Shown in pieces: positions 21,866 through 32,784 of a stretch of DNA of 64,000 bases; within the stretch, counting starts at the first letter, position 1, and every line of letters starts with the position of its first letter. The notes beneath the pieces were generated by a model. It was not told where the DNA came from and ran no database searches. It saw nothing but the letters and a program-made list of their open reading frames with translations. The translations under genes were made by a program, and so were the position numbers. Origin of the DNA: Opeltia flavorubescens (Eukaryota; Ascomycota; Lecanoromycetes; Teloschistales; Teloschistaceae); NCBI GenBank assembly GCA_000442125.1, contig KE546969.1, positions 1,736,001 to 1,800,000 of the forward strand. The letters run 5' to 3'.

Positions 21866-22564
21866 ATGCAGATCATGCAGCTTGGCCTTCGAGGCCTACA
21901 GGTCTGTCTTTACCCAACGTCCACAAGCCTCATTGTGCTACGCGCATACTGACCCAGTATCGCCAGTTCTTGATGACCCTCTTCATCCTGGCGCTGATAG
22001 GCAACGTTATCCATGATGCCTTCTCTGGCAACCCATCTATCATCAACTACATCATGTTCGTTGCGGTATTCGCTATGTTGTCGCTCATCTACCTGATTGG
22101 CGCCGCCATCATGGAGAGCTTTGCTATTCCCATCGCCATGCTGGCCCTCGATGCGATCAATACTCTTCTGTTTCTTATTGGAGGCATCGCCTTGGCTGCA
22201 TATATGGGCGTACACAGTTGTGGCAGAGCGGTGCGTTCGATACCCGACCTTTCTAATGAGGGCCTGAACGTGCTGATGGACATTTAGAGCTATGTGAACA
22301 ACAATAAGATTACAAATGGCTCCTCCAACCCAACAAAGCGATGCCGTGAAGAGCAGGCAGTATGCGCCTTTCTGTGGTTTGGCTTTGTCGCCTGGGCTGC
22401 CTCGCTGGTATTGTCATTCCTTTCCTCGCGTGGCGGAGGTGGTCTTCGAAGAGGTGAGTGTCATGAGTCTCAATCCTGAATAGCGGCCAGCATTTCGCGA
22501 ATCGTAAAGGGCAAATATCAAGGTGTACAATAGCCTAACATTTTTAGGACCTGGCAAAGTCTGA
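21866..22564 (+). CDS. NCE102: NCE102-like MARVEL-domain membrane protein
   Basis: Four exons: 21866-21901, 21967-22230, 22288-22453 and 22548-22564, 160 residues. Four hydrophobic segments are visible: LMTLFILALIGNVI, INYIMFVAVFAMLSLIYLIGA, IAMLALDAINTLLFLIGGIAL, and AFLWFGFVAWAASLVLSFL. Family marks are MQLGLRGLQ at the start, SIINYIMFV, GIALAAYMGVHSCG, the SYVNNNKITNGSS loop, KRCREEQA and a short tail ending GPGKV. In yeast Nce102 sits in eisosome/MCC membrane patches and senses sphingolipid status; in filamentous fungi it also affects eisosome formation and sporulation. A second ATG at 21874 could equally be used as the start. Intact and of normal length. Confidence 0.9.
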
Positions 22565-24014
22565 ATGTCCAGCGCATACAATGGAGAGGTTATCGACCTC
22601 CATGACCGACCTTGAAGGAGCAATTGAACCGACCTAGGGCTATTCCAAAATTCCTACGTATCTGGACTGGGACACCGCATGCGCCGCCTGTATTACGATG
22701 AATCAGATGATTTTGTAAAATACACAGATATTTGCAGCAATAACAATATAATTGATAATTTTACGGGAATGCTTCCCCCCTGTCCTCTGTCTTATCGTGC
22801 ATCTTCCAACTATATCAAAGTTATGATCCGACGAGCCAGCATGGGATAGCGTATGATGAGGGATCCAAGGCCGTTAGCCTTTTTCCTTTCCCCCAACAGA
22901 ATCCCCAGACACCCGGAAGGGGAACGCATTGAGCAGAACGGATGACGTAGAATCGTTACATTAGTGTCCAAGAACACTTGCCATATCATCGTGTACGTGG
23001 TCATCCATGTGTTTTCTACATCGATTGAGAATCATCGCGTTGCGAAATGTAATTTCATTTCACGTAGGATGACTTGTCATTCCCTTCGGAATAACAAGGG
23101 TAGCAGTCCGGTAACTTCCGGTCATCCATCCATGCTGATGACGAGTCACTTGATTCAAGAGCCGCAGGAGTAACGGGCTTTCATCAAGGCTCAATAACAC
23201 GAGGTCGACTCGAATGATGAATCTGCCAGTCGCGGTATTCGACCAATCGAAAAGCTGGTGTCAACGAATAAGCGCCTCGTGCCACCACACCTTCCACTCG
23301 GTAAGCTCACCGCGGCGCCTCCAATTCTACGTCGGGCAGCAATTCTGCACAACCACGACCATTATACTTCTGCGCTCAAACTGCTTATGGGCGCGGTGTC
23401 GTTCATTGCATGTTATAGTGCTATGGTAATACACTCGTAGTTGCCTACTTTTTTGCCTTGCGGAATGTGAGGCAACTGGGACAGTAGATATGGGAGGTTC
23501 TCTCTCTCTTTCCCTCTCCAACCAATTTGCTTCTCTATTGTGTTTCCCGTCTCCAATTTTTGCGTATAAGAAAATATTTTTGATTATAGTGAATTGCCCT
23601 ATTCCGCTGTTCACATTCTTCAGGTATATATACCCCGGATCAGTCTTTACGCTAGCCGAGAGTCAAGTGCCCTGATCTGGATCTTTGATCTCTAGACTTT
23701 TGGACATCAAAGGACCATTATTATTGTATCATTTACAGACCTCTGGAAGCCAAAGGAAGCTCCCCTTGGAGACTGATATCCTTGTCTTTTACACCTCCAG
23801 GAGAAACAAGTGCCACATCAACGGCATACACGCCAGTTTGCCATACAGGCCCGTTTCTTATCCAAACCTGCCAATCACAGGAAGCAGCTGTCTCAGCCGG
23901 AAGCTTTAGGTCTTGTTTATCCTATCCTCTGACGAATGTGACTCCCTCTGAATTTTGCGGATTTTACACTCTCAATATCCACGTTGGCACTATTTCCCAT
24001 CAACCTTATAAGCA
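22565..24014. other. gene-poor region upstream of zinc-cluster-like gene
   Basis: About 1.45 kb with short open frames in all directions but none with a domain or splice-supported extension. Probably the NCE102-like 3' region and the promoter/leader of the next gene. Nothing else recognised. Confidence 0.4.
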
Positions 24015-25454
24015 ATGTTCCATCAGACCCAAAGTGGATCCGTTTGGCAGGCCAGTCACGTATCTCAAGGCCATNCGCAGATGCTGGAAACCGCTGACCG
24101 GCAGACATTTTCCCGTGCGGCTGGCGCCGGTGGCTTCGATGCACGTGATATACACGTGCCTGAGATTCAATCTCCTTTGTCCAGTGACACTCCTCGCTAT
24201 TATGGAAGCGTTCTCCTAGGAAATGAACAGCATTATGCCACATTACCAGAATATAGGAGCGCAGGACATTTCCACAGATTTAATGTGAACCAGCCACATC
24301 AGCCAATGGATCCTCAGGCCCAATATCGTCGGCCATTTCCGAATCCGAGAGAGGTACTCTATCCATTGGCAAGGGAACCCAACCGGCCCTTTTCCGCATA
24401 CAAGGGGGACCCGAGTTTTATCTGGTACCCTATCTCCACAGTCTCTGGACCACCGGTGAATCAAGGTAACCTTGCTTTTGTGCCAGTCTCCACCAGGAAT
24501 CCCATGTTTTACCGACGGATGTCCGAGGATGGCCAGAACCTTGGGGAGTTCCAGATATGTCCACGTGGCTCTGAGATAGATCCAAGGAGTGAGTCGAAGT
24601 TCTATAACCTGGATGCCACCAACCCAGTTCATGTGGCAAATAATCTTGGCTCAAGTTTCCTGTCCATTCCTTTGCGCAGGGCTTTTGGCCCAGGCAAAAA
24701 CCAAGCACTATTTTATCTTCATTATCTCAATACGTCGCTTTGAGCTGGGAGGGAAGCTAAGTTTCGGTGAGGCCCCATGGAAGATTGACTGACTTTGTCT
24801 CTGTTTTAGCTGCAGGTCATGATTTATCTTCATTGAACATTCATCCCCGACAAGAGCCCCATTCTTACCGAGGCCCTGGAGTGACGTTGACGAGACCCTT
24901 GGCACCTAGGAGTCATGAAATTGAGACATCGAAGAGAGGCGTTGACCAGGTCTTATCATCCGGTCTACAAAGTGAAGCTCTGAAAGCGATCATCAAGTCG
25001 AATAACACAAGTCTCACTCCCACTGAATCTTCACAGCATACTTTCAACAGGTGGATGGATCCTACCCCAAAGAGGAAGCGACGCAAATTTTCGGACGCCG
25101 AAAAGGAGAGGATGAAGCAGGTCCGCAAGCATGGGGCGTGCATTGAGTGCAAGAGTAAAAAGCGGAAAGTACGAAATCAAGGTGTTACGTTCTCCTACAC
25201 TGTAGTCACGCTGACGATCAAAGTGCCTCCATGTACCAATTTTGTCGAGTGACCGACCAAGCCCACAAAGCCCAGATACCGAGGACAACGAGCCGGTCAC
25301 GCCTGACTCACTAATCGCGCCTAGCCCGATTAATTTCTCTCCAGAGGTAGACTTTTTCGGTAAATTCGTTGATTTGGAGCCTCAGGGCATGATGTAAGTT
25401 GACCTGAATATTCCTCGGACTTGAATTGATGTATATTTTAGGACCGACACATGA
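24015..25454 (+). CDS. Zinc-cluster-like nuclear regulator
   Basis: Five exons: 24015-24588, 24680-24766, 24810-25168, 25224-25393 and 25442-25454, 400 residues (one ambiguous residue at 24075). The joins follow strong sites (GTGAGT...GCGCAG, GTGAGG...TTTTAG, GTACGA...AAAG, GTAAGT...TTTTAG) and keep frame. The second intron is only 43 bp. The N-terminal 280 residues are Pro/Tyr/Asn-rich and disordered. A basic block (KRKRRKFSDAEKERMKQVRK) leads into GACIECKSKKRKC, a C-x2-C-x6-C half zinc cluster whose last Cys is supplied by exon 4. The second half of a canonical Zn2Cys6 is not visible. An acidic Ser/Pro tail follows. This pattern occurs in fungal proteins annotated as transcription factors; targets unknown. 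Confidence 0.75.
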
Positions 25455-25965
25455 GTATTGATTTACAAGGTTGACTGCACTTGTGCTATCGATACTCATA
25501 TTATATGGTTATCATTCAACCTGCTTCAAACCCAATTACAGCCAAGTCAACTCCTTCTCGACGCCACCTTCAACAAAAGTTCGGGAGTCCTTTCTGCACG
25601 CAATCCTTATGCGCGAGACCGTTTTCACTCCATTGGCACGGCCAACCATGATCAGGTCTGGTGCCGGACACCTCACTTCCGAACAAGCGATCGACTTCTT
25701 CGTTATTGTGTATTACCATCATCAGTTTTTGTACCTATTTTCCTTCCACAGCCACCAGCACTTTTTGAATGTATGATGTGGGTCGAGATATTTGACGTCA
25801 CTGTGGAAGTATGTATCTTGTTGTTCGGGGCATATGTACAATATAGATACCCAGATCCCTGCTTTTCCGGCATATGCTTGTAATGTTGACCAATCTGTCC
25901 GTTGAAGGAACATGGGAGGAACATGGATGCAATCATCGCAATACAATGACTCTTTGGCATGGCCG
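25455..25965. other. convergent 3' region, no feature recognised
   Basis: About 510 bp between the zinc-cluster-like gene and the Mim2-like gene, which converge. Short frames only. Confidence 0.4.
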
Positions 25966-26390
25966 TCATAATGAAGCTGCCGCTTCGACAGCACCGGTTC
26001 CCTTGAACGTCGACTCACTCGTGACGACTACCTCGACTGGGTATTTCCACTGCATGAACTTTGCCCAACCTAACCATTATCCTTAGCACTCCGTCCCTTC
26101 TCTACTACTCTTGAGCACTCACCCCAATATGCACACTTTCTCCCGAAGTATTTCCCTATGTATGGCACCACCACCATGGTCAACAATAATTCCAGTTGCT
26201 GTAAACTCTCCTGCCATTCCCGTTCTGCATCTGTTGGCTCCCCATCATCTGAGCTTTGCCCCGATGAAGTCGTTGTGGGGGAGGATGGGAGGGAATCGAG
26301 CTCCGAGGGCGAGGATGGGGAATCTTCCCCTGTGAGGGTGGCTTCGATGAAGGACGACTGGGAGTCGGAGGACATGGTTTTTGGAGGCAA
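25966..26390 (-). CDS. Mim2-like mitochondrial outer-membrane protein
   Basis: Two exons, 26123-26390 and 25966-26069, 123 residues. The N-terminal half is acidic and Ser/Pro-rich (disordered, cytosolic). A single hydrophobic segment follows in EWQESLQQLELLLTMVVVPY, then IGKYFGRKCAYWGWAKFMQW and a short conserved tail ending AVEAAASL. This layout, a short acidic protein with one membrane helix followed by GK-x-x-GRK and an aromatic motif, fits fungal Mim2, the partner of Mim1 in the MIM insertase for alpha-helical outer-membrane proteins. I recognise the family from pattern, not from a search, so the name is tentative. It is divergent from COX9 across about 330 bp. Confidence 0.65.
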
Positions 26391-26720
26391 ATAGGAGCGG
26401 ATGCTATCGGAGCAGAAGGACTAGAGACATGAGGTAGATAAGGAGCCGCAGCCGTCTACGGGGAAGCTCGAGACCGCTGGAAACCGGAAAATTCGTAGAT
26501 TTTGTTTCTTGACGTTTCTCGATAGAGCCTCGGAGTGAGGGCGAAATCTGTGTCTTGGCATCGCGCTAGCGTATCCGTTGTATCCACATCTTGAGATGCC
26601 AAAGCTCTTCTCCTTGTAGCTTCAGCGACTGAACGGTAGTCATCCTCGTATTGAACCCTGATTTACCGGGAGCACATCTTCAGATACAATTCACCTACGT
26701 CTTTCACTCAAGCCGCTACC
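26391..26720. promoter_or_regulatory. Divergent promoter shared by Mim2-like gene and COX9
   Basis: 330 bp separate the two start codons (26390 minus and 26721 plus). Both products are predicted mitochondrial. No specific factor site could be named with confidence. Confidence 0.5.
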
Positions 26721-27265
26721 ATGGCTTTCCCAATGACAATCAACAACGGAAAGCCCATCGTCGGAGTAAGGACACCCATCCCCCCATGCATTAGCTTCAA
26801 GCATAGCTTGACAGTGTTGGTCCTCCGGTTGAAGCTTCAGTGATACTGATTATTGATTATAGAAACTCAAAAAAGGCCTTGTCCTCGATCTCAGCATGGC
26901 TTTCGGTACGTTTCGCAAGCAGTTTCCCCCCTATCAATTTATCGTATCTATCTAGGGGCCGCTACCTATCCCAACTATGTCCCATTAATGCTCTTGAAGA
27001 ATAGTCGTCTAGGGCACAGTTTGACTGACAATGAATCCAGGCCTAGGAACGACGTTTGCTTACCTTTACTGGTACGGTACGTAAAAAGCCGTTCGGACAA
27101 TACATACACTACGCAGCAGACGTCGCTCCTTTGCCCCTCCCATTCACCTTTTCATCGTCGAAAGCTCAACAGATTCTAGGCTACCATGTACCGGCCACGA
27201 GAAGACGCGATGAGTTCTACGCCAAGATAGAGAACGAACGTGCGAGGAAGGCAGGGATCATATGA
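26721..27265 (+). CDS. COX9: Cytochrome c oxidase subunit VIIa (Cox9-type)
   Basis: Four exons: 26721-26765, 26863-26905, 27042-27077 and 27180-27265, 69 residues. The product reads GKLKKGLVLDLSMAFGLG, then TTFAYLYWYGYHVPATRRRD, then EFYAKIENERARKAG. It has a single membrane helix and a charged matrix end, as in yeast subunit VIIa (Cox9). Fungal homologues share the DLSxAFGLGT and YWYGYHVP elements and the length of about 55-75 residues. It is a small structural subunit of respiratory complex IV in the inner membrane. More than half of the transcribed span is intron. The ATG at 26721 is the first after a pyrimidine-rich leader. Confidence 0.88.
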
Positions 27266-27993
27266 GGAGGTGAAGGCGGTACGGGAGATGAAGTTGAGCT
27301 TTAGGAGGAACAGTGTCAGCAATCAGCAATCAAGTCCTACCTCCAGCGAAGAAGAGCTAGGTTCTGGGACTATGAGTGTACATATCGAGGGGCGTTTACG
27401 GCAAATCAATTTCAAATATCGTCTCCTTACCCTGAGCGACAGCGCTACGTGTTCGCCAAGGCCTCACATCTTTCTACCAGCTTTGCGAGATGATTAGTTT
27501 ACAGGGATGTCTGGTTTGGAATCCAGTGAGCGGTGAACGGGCAAGGGAAAAGGCCCGTTCGGTGGTTCTCAGTGCAACAGGATACTTCTCGCCTCCACAA
27601 ATGTCCATCTACAATACTCAATTATCAGAATCCGGATGCAGCAGTCAGGAACTTCAACACATCACTTCGCTCTACATGAATCTATGCCTTTACCAAAGGT
27701 GAACTATAAGGATGCAGGTACGTGCCAACATAAGAGGATCATTCTTTAAAGGTAATAACTTCCTATGCTTAAGAACCTTGACAAGCCAACAGTCTCACTA
27801 ATCACGGAAGAAGTCAATGATTTAATCTCGTGGCGAGTCTCTATGTGAACCAAGTTGCTTCAATTGTACTAGCCTCTTTGCGGCTCTTCGCTTAGATTTC
27901 GCACCCGCACAGTGCGGCTAGGGTTTCGATACCAGCTACATCATTGAACTTGAACAGGTGCACAAACCTTCTCCTAGACACCAATTGCCCAGC
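27266..27993. other. COX9 downstream / CPC2 promoter region
   Basis: About 730 bp. Short frames at 27240-27702 have no domain. The last 150 bp should be the promoter and leader of the strongly expressed CPC2 gene. Nothing else recognised. Confidence 0.4.
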
Positions 27994-29261
27994 ATGGCGG
28001 AACAGCTTGTAATGCGCGGAACCCTTGAGGGTCACTCAGGATGGTATGTTTTCCTTCCTTTCAACTAAGGAAGATAGGTTTTGCTAATCGTCTCGTAGGG
28101 TGACTTCTCTTGCAACTAGCCTCGAAAATCCGAATATGCTGCTCTCTGGTAGTCGTGACAAGACGTTAATTGTATGGAACCTGACGAGAGATGATCAAAA
28201 TTACGGATATCCAAAACGTAGTCTCCATGGTCACTCTCATATCGTATCCGACTGTGTAAGTGACCTTAGCTTTTGATTGGGGTGCAGGAGCTCATTGCAC
28301 ATAGGTCATCTCCTCTGATGGTGCCTACGCACTATCCGCCTCTTGGGATAAGACCCTCCGCCTTTGGGAACTCGCCACCGGTGCCACCACTCGTCGCTTC
28401 GTCGGTCACAACAACGACGTCCTCTCTGTTTCCTTTTCCGCCGACAATCGACAAATAGTTTCGGGTTCCCGAGATCGAACAATCAAGCTCTGGAACACCC
28501 TCGGCGACTGCAAGTTCACCATCACGGACAAAGGCCACACGGAATGGGTTTCATGCGTTCGCTTCAGCCCAAATCCTCAAAACCCGGTCATTGTTAGCGC
28601 TGGATGGGATAAGCTGGTAAAGGTACGTTTCAAGATCGATCAATATTAAATACTGGGGATTTCATATGATGTTCTGCGAACATTACAAGTATTTGCTACT
28701 TCAGAGCTCTTCGAGCTATGAGACTACCCAATCACCAACGCGCTGATGTTTACCCCCTTTTTCCTTCCGGAAATTACAACAAACCAAATATATGGATTAT
28801 CAGCAAAGCTGACTTCCGTTTTTTTATCGCCATAGGTCTGGGAACTCGCCTCCTGCCGCATCCAAACCGACCACATCGGCCACACCGGCTACATCAACAC
28901 CGTCACAATCTCCCCCGACGGCTCCCTCTGTGCTTCCGGCGGCAAAGACGGCACAACCATGCTCTGGGACCTCAACGAGTCCAAACACCTCTACTCCCTT
29001 TCCGCGGGCGACGAGATCCACGCTCTCGTCTTCTCCCCCAATCGCTACTGGCTGTGCGCCGCCACCTCTAGCTCCATCATCATCTTCGACCTCGAGAAGA
29101 AGAGCAAGGTTGATGAGTTGAAGCCGGAGTATACGGCTGTGGGCAAGAAGAGTCGGGAGCCGGAGTGTGTGAGTTTGGCGTGGAGTGCGGATGGGCAGAC
29201 GCTGTTTGCGGGGTATACGGATAATTTGATAAGGGCTTGGGGGGTTATGTCTAGGGGTTAG
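27994..29261 (+). CDS. CPC2: RACK1 orthologue, G-beta-like ribosomal scaffold (Cpc2/CpcB/Asc1)
   Basis: Four exons: 27994-28043, 28099-28255, 28305-28622 and 28836-29261, 316 residues, the standard RACK1 length. Seven WD40 blades are visible: GHSGWVTSLA...[13 protein letters not shown]...[17 protein letters not shown]...[17 protein letters not shown]...[17 protein letters not shown]...TMLWD, then a degenerate sixth ([10 protein letters not shown]...IIIFD) and a seventh ([22 protein letters not shown]). Residues contacting the 40S ribosomal subunit in RACK1 (the RDKT-type loops) are present. It binds the head of the small ribosomal subunit and in fungi represses the Gcn4/CPC1 amino-acid starvation response. 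Intron 3 (28623-28835) is 213 bp and carries a snoRNA. Confidence 0.97.
28660..28752 (+). ncRNA. SNR24: Intronic box C/D snoRNA, U24 (snR24) type
   Basis: Lies inside intron 3 of CPC2. A box C ATGATGT is at 28666-28672 and a box D CTGA at 28743-28746, about 80 nt apart. Between them the stretch TATTTGCTACTTCAGA (28690-28705) and the internal C'/D'-like segment CTATGAGACTACC (28716-28728) match my recollection of yeast snR24. That snoRNA is itself encoded in the intron of ASC1, the yeast RACK1 gene. U24 guides 2'-O-methylation of the large-subunit rRNA. The 3' flank near box D (CACCAACGCGCTGATG) also resembles U24. The exact ends are approximate and the terminal stem is weak. Confidence 0.8.
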
Positions 29262-29535
29262 GAGGATAAGGGTGAGGAGAGGATATGTGTTTTTGAGACT
29301 GGAGGAAGAAACCATGGGTTCTGTTGCCTTGGCTGCGAAGATATCGTAGCAAGATCATATTTACATGATGAGCCTTGACAGGAAATCTTTTGCACGTCTA
29401 GTATATTCTGTTTTGGTTTCTGATTGCGATCGAAGTCGGTGATTCACTTTTTTTGGAGAATATACGATGCGGTTATTCTTCTTCGCTAGGCCCCGCTTTG
29501 GCCTCATCCAAATGCCCCCTAACTCCCTCTTCCCA

Positions 29536-31067
29536 CTACTTCCCCTCCAGCGCCCTCAACCTCCCCTCCGCCCTCCTAACCCCCTCCTCAAACCCAATCC
29601 CCCTACTCACACTCCCCGCCTCCACATACCTCCTCCTCGCCTCCCCCACCTCCCCCATCCACTCCGCAATCTCCCCCAGATTATGCAAAGCCACCGCGCA
29701 CCCTTCATCACATTCCCTCGTTCTTTCCGGCGGTGCAATATCCGCGGCGTTGGCGAGGGCTTTTTCAGCCCAGGTTTTTGCGGAGTGGAGGTGGGTTTCT
29801 TGAGTGGAATGTGGGAGAGGGGGATCGTAGGGGGATGGGGGGGAGGTTGCGAGGGTGAAGAGGGAGGCGGAGAGGGAGGTCATTGTTGTTGTTAGGTGGC
29901 AGGATTTGGGGGGCAGGAGGGGGAGGGTTTGCAGGTAGAGGGGGGTGGAGAGGGAGGGGCGGGAGAGGAGTGTGTAGTGCGTTGCTAATGCTGTTTTTGA
30001 GTGGGGGAGATGTTAGCATTGTCCTTCCTTCGTTGACGATGGGGTGAAGACGTTTTCCTTGGAATGGAGTTTGTTGAGGGTAATGTGAGGGTAATGTAGA
30101 TGTAATTGGTAGAGAATGGAAGGGGGAAATATTTCGTACATTCAAGTGCACCGCCTATTTCCTCCGCTCCTATCCATTCCCCCTCTCCTTCCTTCACGCC
30201 TTCTCTTTCCCTCCGCTCTTGCTCCTTGAGTAAAGTCGTCACGGCCCCCACGAGACTTTCCTCCGCATGTTCCGTCTCCATGACATCCGGCCTCGCATAC
30301 AGATCCCCCAATTTCACACCCACCCTCACAATCTGCCCCAGAAGCCTCGTCCGCTTCTCCCTCTGCCTTTCCAAATCCCCGTATTCTTCAACCCAAGCAC
30401 TACAATGCTGCTTCACTCTTTCCAAAACCTCAATCGCCATCTTCGGCTGATGGATCTGCTTCTCGAGAAAACTGGCCAGTTGGAACTTCACACCTAGCAT
30501 CTCGTTGCTGAGCGGGTCCATGCCCATTTCCGTGGCCAAGTCAAGGGCTTTGGAGTAGTATTTTATGGCGTTCTGCGGCTGGAGGTCGTGGTTGGAGTAG
30601 TAGAGGGCGCGGCGGAGGGCTTGGGCGATGGGTTCGGGGTAAGCGGCAAATTCTCCGATTATGTAGGAGCGGTAGATGTAATTTGCGTAGACTAGACCGA
30701 GGCAGGCGGTTAGGATGCTGTGGGATGGGTCAGAGGGGGTTTTTGCCGTGAATGAGGATGGGAATGGTGAGGGGGGGTTTTACCAAAAGCAGGCGAGAGA
30801 GAAGGATATGGGGTATTCTTTGTAGAGATCGTGGGCTGTGGCGCGGGCTGTCTTGTGTCTTATTTGCTGGTAGCGTAGTATGGCTGATCGTGAGGGTTTC
30901 GAATAGCGAACATTTGGTCGTGGATGCCATTGCGATAGCAAGCGCAGTTGGGGTTTGGTAGGCTTGATGAATTGTGTACAGGGTGTCTTCCGGCTGAATT
31001 GGGAACAAGCTCGAGGACATGTTCGAACCAATGTTGCCGCTCTTAAAATCTGGGGCGTCGACTGCAT
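29536..31067 (-). CDS. Mitochondrial inner-membrane TPR protein (Mgr3-like)
   Basis: Three exons: 30784-31067, 30140-30717 and 29536-29990, 438 residues. The first 85 residues are Arg/Ser-rich without acids (MQSTPQILRAATLVRTCPRA...), typical of a mitochondrial presequence. A membrane helix follows, FSLACFCILTACLGLVYANY, split by intron 1. TPR-type helices come next: IAQALRRALYYSNHDLQPQNAIKYYSKALDLA, then MLGVKFQLASFLEKQ...AIEVLERVKQ, with a last pair AVALHNLGEIAEWMGEVGEARRRYVEA near the end. This layout matches Mgr3, the adaptor that with Mgr1 hands substrates to the i-AAA protease Yme1. Sequence similarity in TPR proteins is weak, so the specific name is provisional. Confidence 0.75.
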
Positions 31068-31429
31068 GCTTGTGATGTTTTTCTCTCCTATCACCAAAAA
31101 TGGAGTTAAAATTCAAGAGTGTCGAGCTTGTGTACTGTGAAACTATTTGCAATGACCTCGGTTGATGACGTAGGATGTGCGGTTCGCGAACGATCTCTCC
31201 AGGTACCTATCCTCTTCTGCACAATCTACAGCTGTCTTTGACGACGGGAGAACATGACATAAATCCACTGGGGAAATGTTCCGAAAGATCAATTGACAAG
31301 TTGCCGTTCACTGCCCTCTGAAGTATACTGCATACACACATCGAACCGGCTCTCTTTCACACACCCGTTCACTTGTGAGCTGGGTCTGCCCAAGATTGCT
31401 TCAAGCTTTATGACTGAAGCTAGATAGCC
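31068..31429. promoter_or_regulatory. Divergent promoter, Mgr3-like gene / HMCES homologue
   Basis: 362 bp between two divergent start codons. No individual control element could be named. Confidence 0.45.
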
Positions 31430-32784
31430 ATGTGCGGCAGGTATGCGCTTGGTATTGTAAGTGATGTTATCAAAGTAAGACGCTTGCATCTGGCTGACGA
31501 CTACTAGCGAGCCACCTTCGTGCGCCATCAATTTCAAGAGCACAATATGCCTGTTGAAGACGCCCCCGAAGATGACGATGTCAGACAAACATATAACTTT
31601 GCTCCTGGCAGCCATGGACTCGTCTATCGCGCTGATGTTCCTGATTGGGGGGCTGGCGGCAATCACGCAGAAACGAACGAGGCAAATGAGGATGGGGAGG
31701 AACAGTCAGGCCGTATTGAAGATCCAAAAGAGACAAAGTACAAGCTACAGGCGATGAAGTGGGGTCTGGTGCCTTTCTGGACAAAACGCAATCCTGACTA
31801 CGGCTCAGTCATGAAGACGATCAATGCACGAGACGATTCACTTGCTCAAAGCGGTGGTATGTGGAACACCATGAAACAGAAAAAGAGATGCGTCGTGGTT
31901 GCACAAGGCTTCTACGAATGGCTGAAAAAGAACGGGGGGAAAGAGAAGATCCCGCATTTCACCAAGCGTAAGGATGGGCAGCTTATGTGCTTCGCTGGAC
32001 TTTGGGACTGCGTACAGTATGAAGGTCAGTCCCTGGAACCCACCTGTGATAGCGATGCGTATCGGCTGATATTGGCTTAGGCTCTGAAGACAAGACTTAT
32101 ACATATACCATCATTACCACAGATTCAAATAAGCAGTTGTCCTTCTTGCATGATCGAATGCCGGTGATCCTGGAGAATAGCTCTGATGCACTTCGAACGT
32201 GGCTCGACCCAAAACGTTCACAATGGTCTAAGGAGCTTCAATCCTTATTGAGACCTTTCGATGGCGAGTTGGAATGCTATCCAGTCAGCAAGGAGGTCGG
32301 GAAAGTAGGCAACAACTCCCCGACTTTCATCGTGCCAGTAGCAAGTACCGAAAACAAGAACAACATTGCCAATTTCTTCTCCAATGCGAAGAAAGCGGCT
32401 GCAGGGAAAGAAGAAGAGAAGGAGATCAAAAAGGAGGAAGCTGAAATTACTCAGAAGGGTTCCAAGCTGGAGCATGATGAGCAGGAGAAACGTAGTACGG
32501 TGGATCAAAGCGGAACCGAGGACAATGCTCCGCTCCCGGCTCCTTCTCCGCCGGCGCCGAAGGCTGGTTCGAAACGAGCACACGAAATAGACGCCACTGC
32601 GGATGACGTGTCACCAGTCAAAGCAGCTAAACTCGTACATGCAGACGAACCTTCGGCTCCGACGCAGTCAGCCGAGAAGAAGACGGCGAAAAAAACCAGA
32701 AGCGCAACAAGCAATGGATCCAAAGGAAGTCCTGCTAAATCTGGCGATGGCAGTCAAAGGATCACCAACTTTTTCAACAAGTAG
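31430..32784 (+). CDS. SRAP-domain abasic-site crosslinking protein (HMCES homologue)
   Basis: Three exons: 31430-31456, 31508-32024 and 32081-32784, 415 residues. The start MCGRYALGI places the catalytic Cys at position 2 after removal of Met. Other SRAP residues are present: the Asn of YNFAPG, KWGLVPFW, INARDD, the Glu of GFYEW, and the His of LHDRMPVIL. The domain ends near residue 235 and is followed by a Lys/Glu-rich disordered tail. In that tail NIANFFSNAKK (about residue 260) and the last residues SQRITNFFNK both resemble PCNA-interacting (PIP) boxes. HMCES/YedK proteins covalently trap abasic sites in single-stranded DNA at replication forks. The domain insert between YNFAPG and MKWGLVPFW is longer than in bacteria, as usual in fungi. 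Confidence 0.93.

Noticed and set aside
31021-31040. GTTCGAACC B-box-like sequence suggesting a tRNA gene
   Set aside because: Lies in the coding first exon of the Mgr3-like gene and no cloverleaf or A-box is present.
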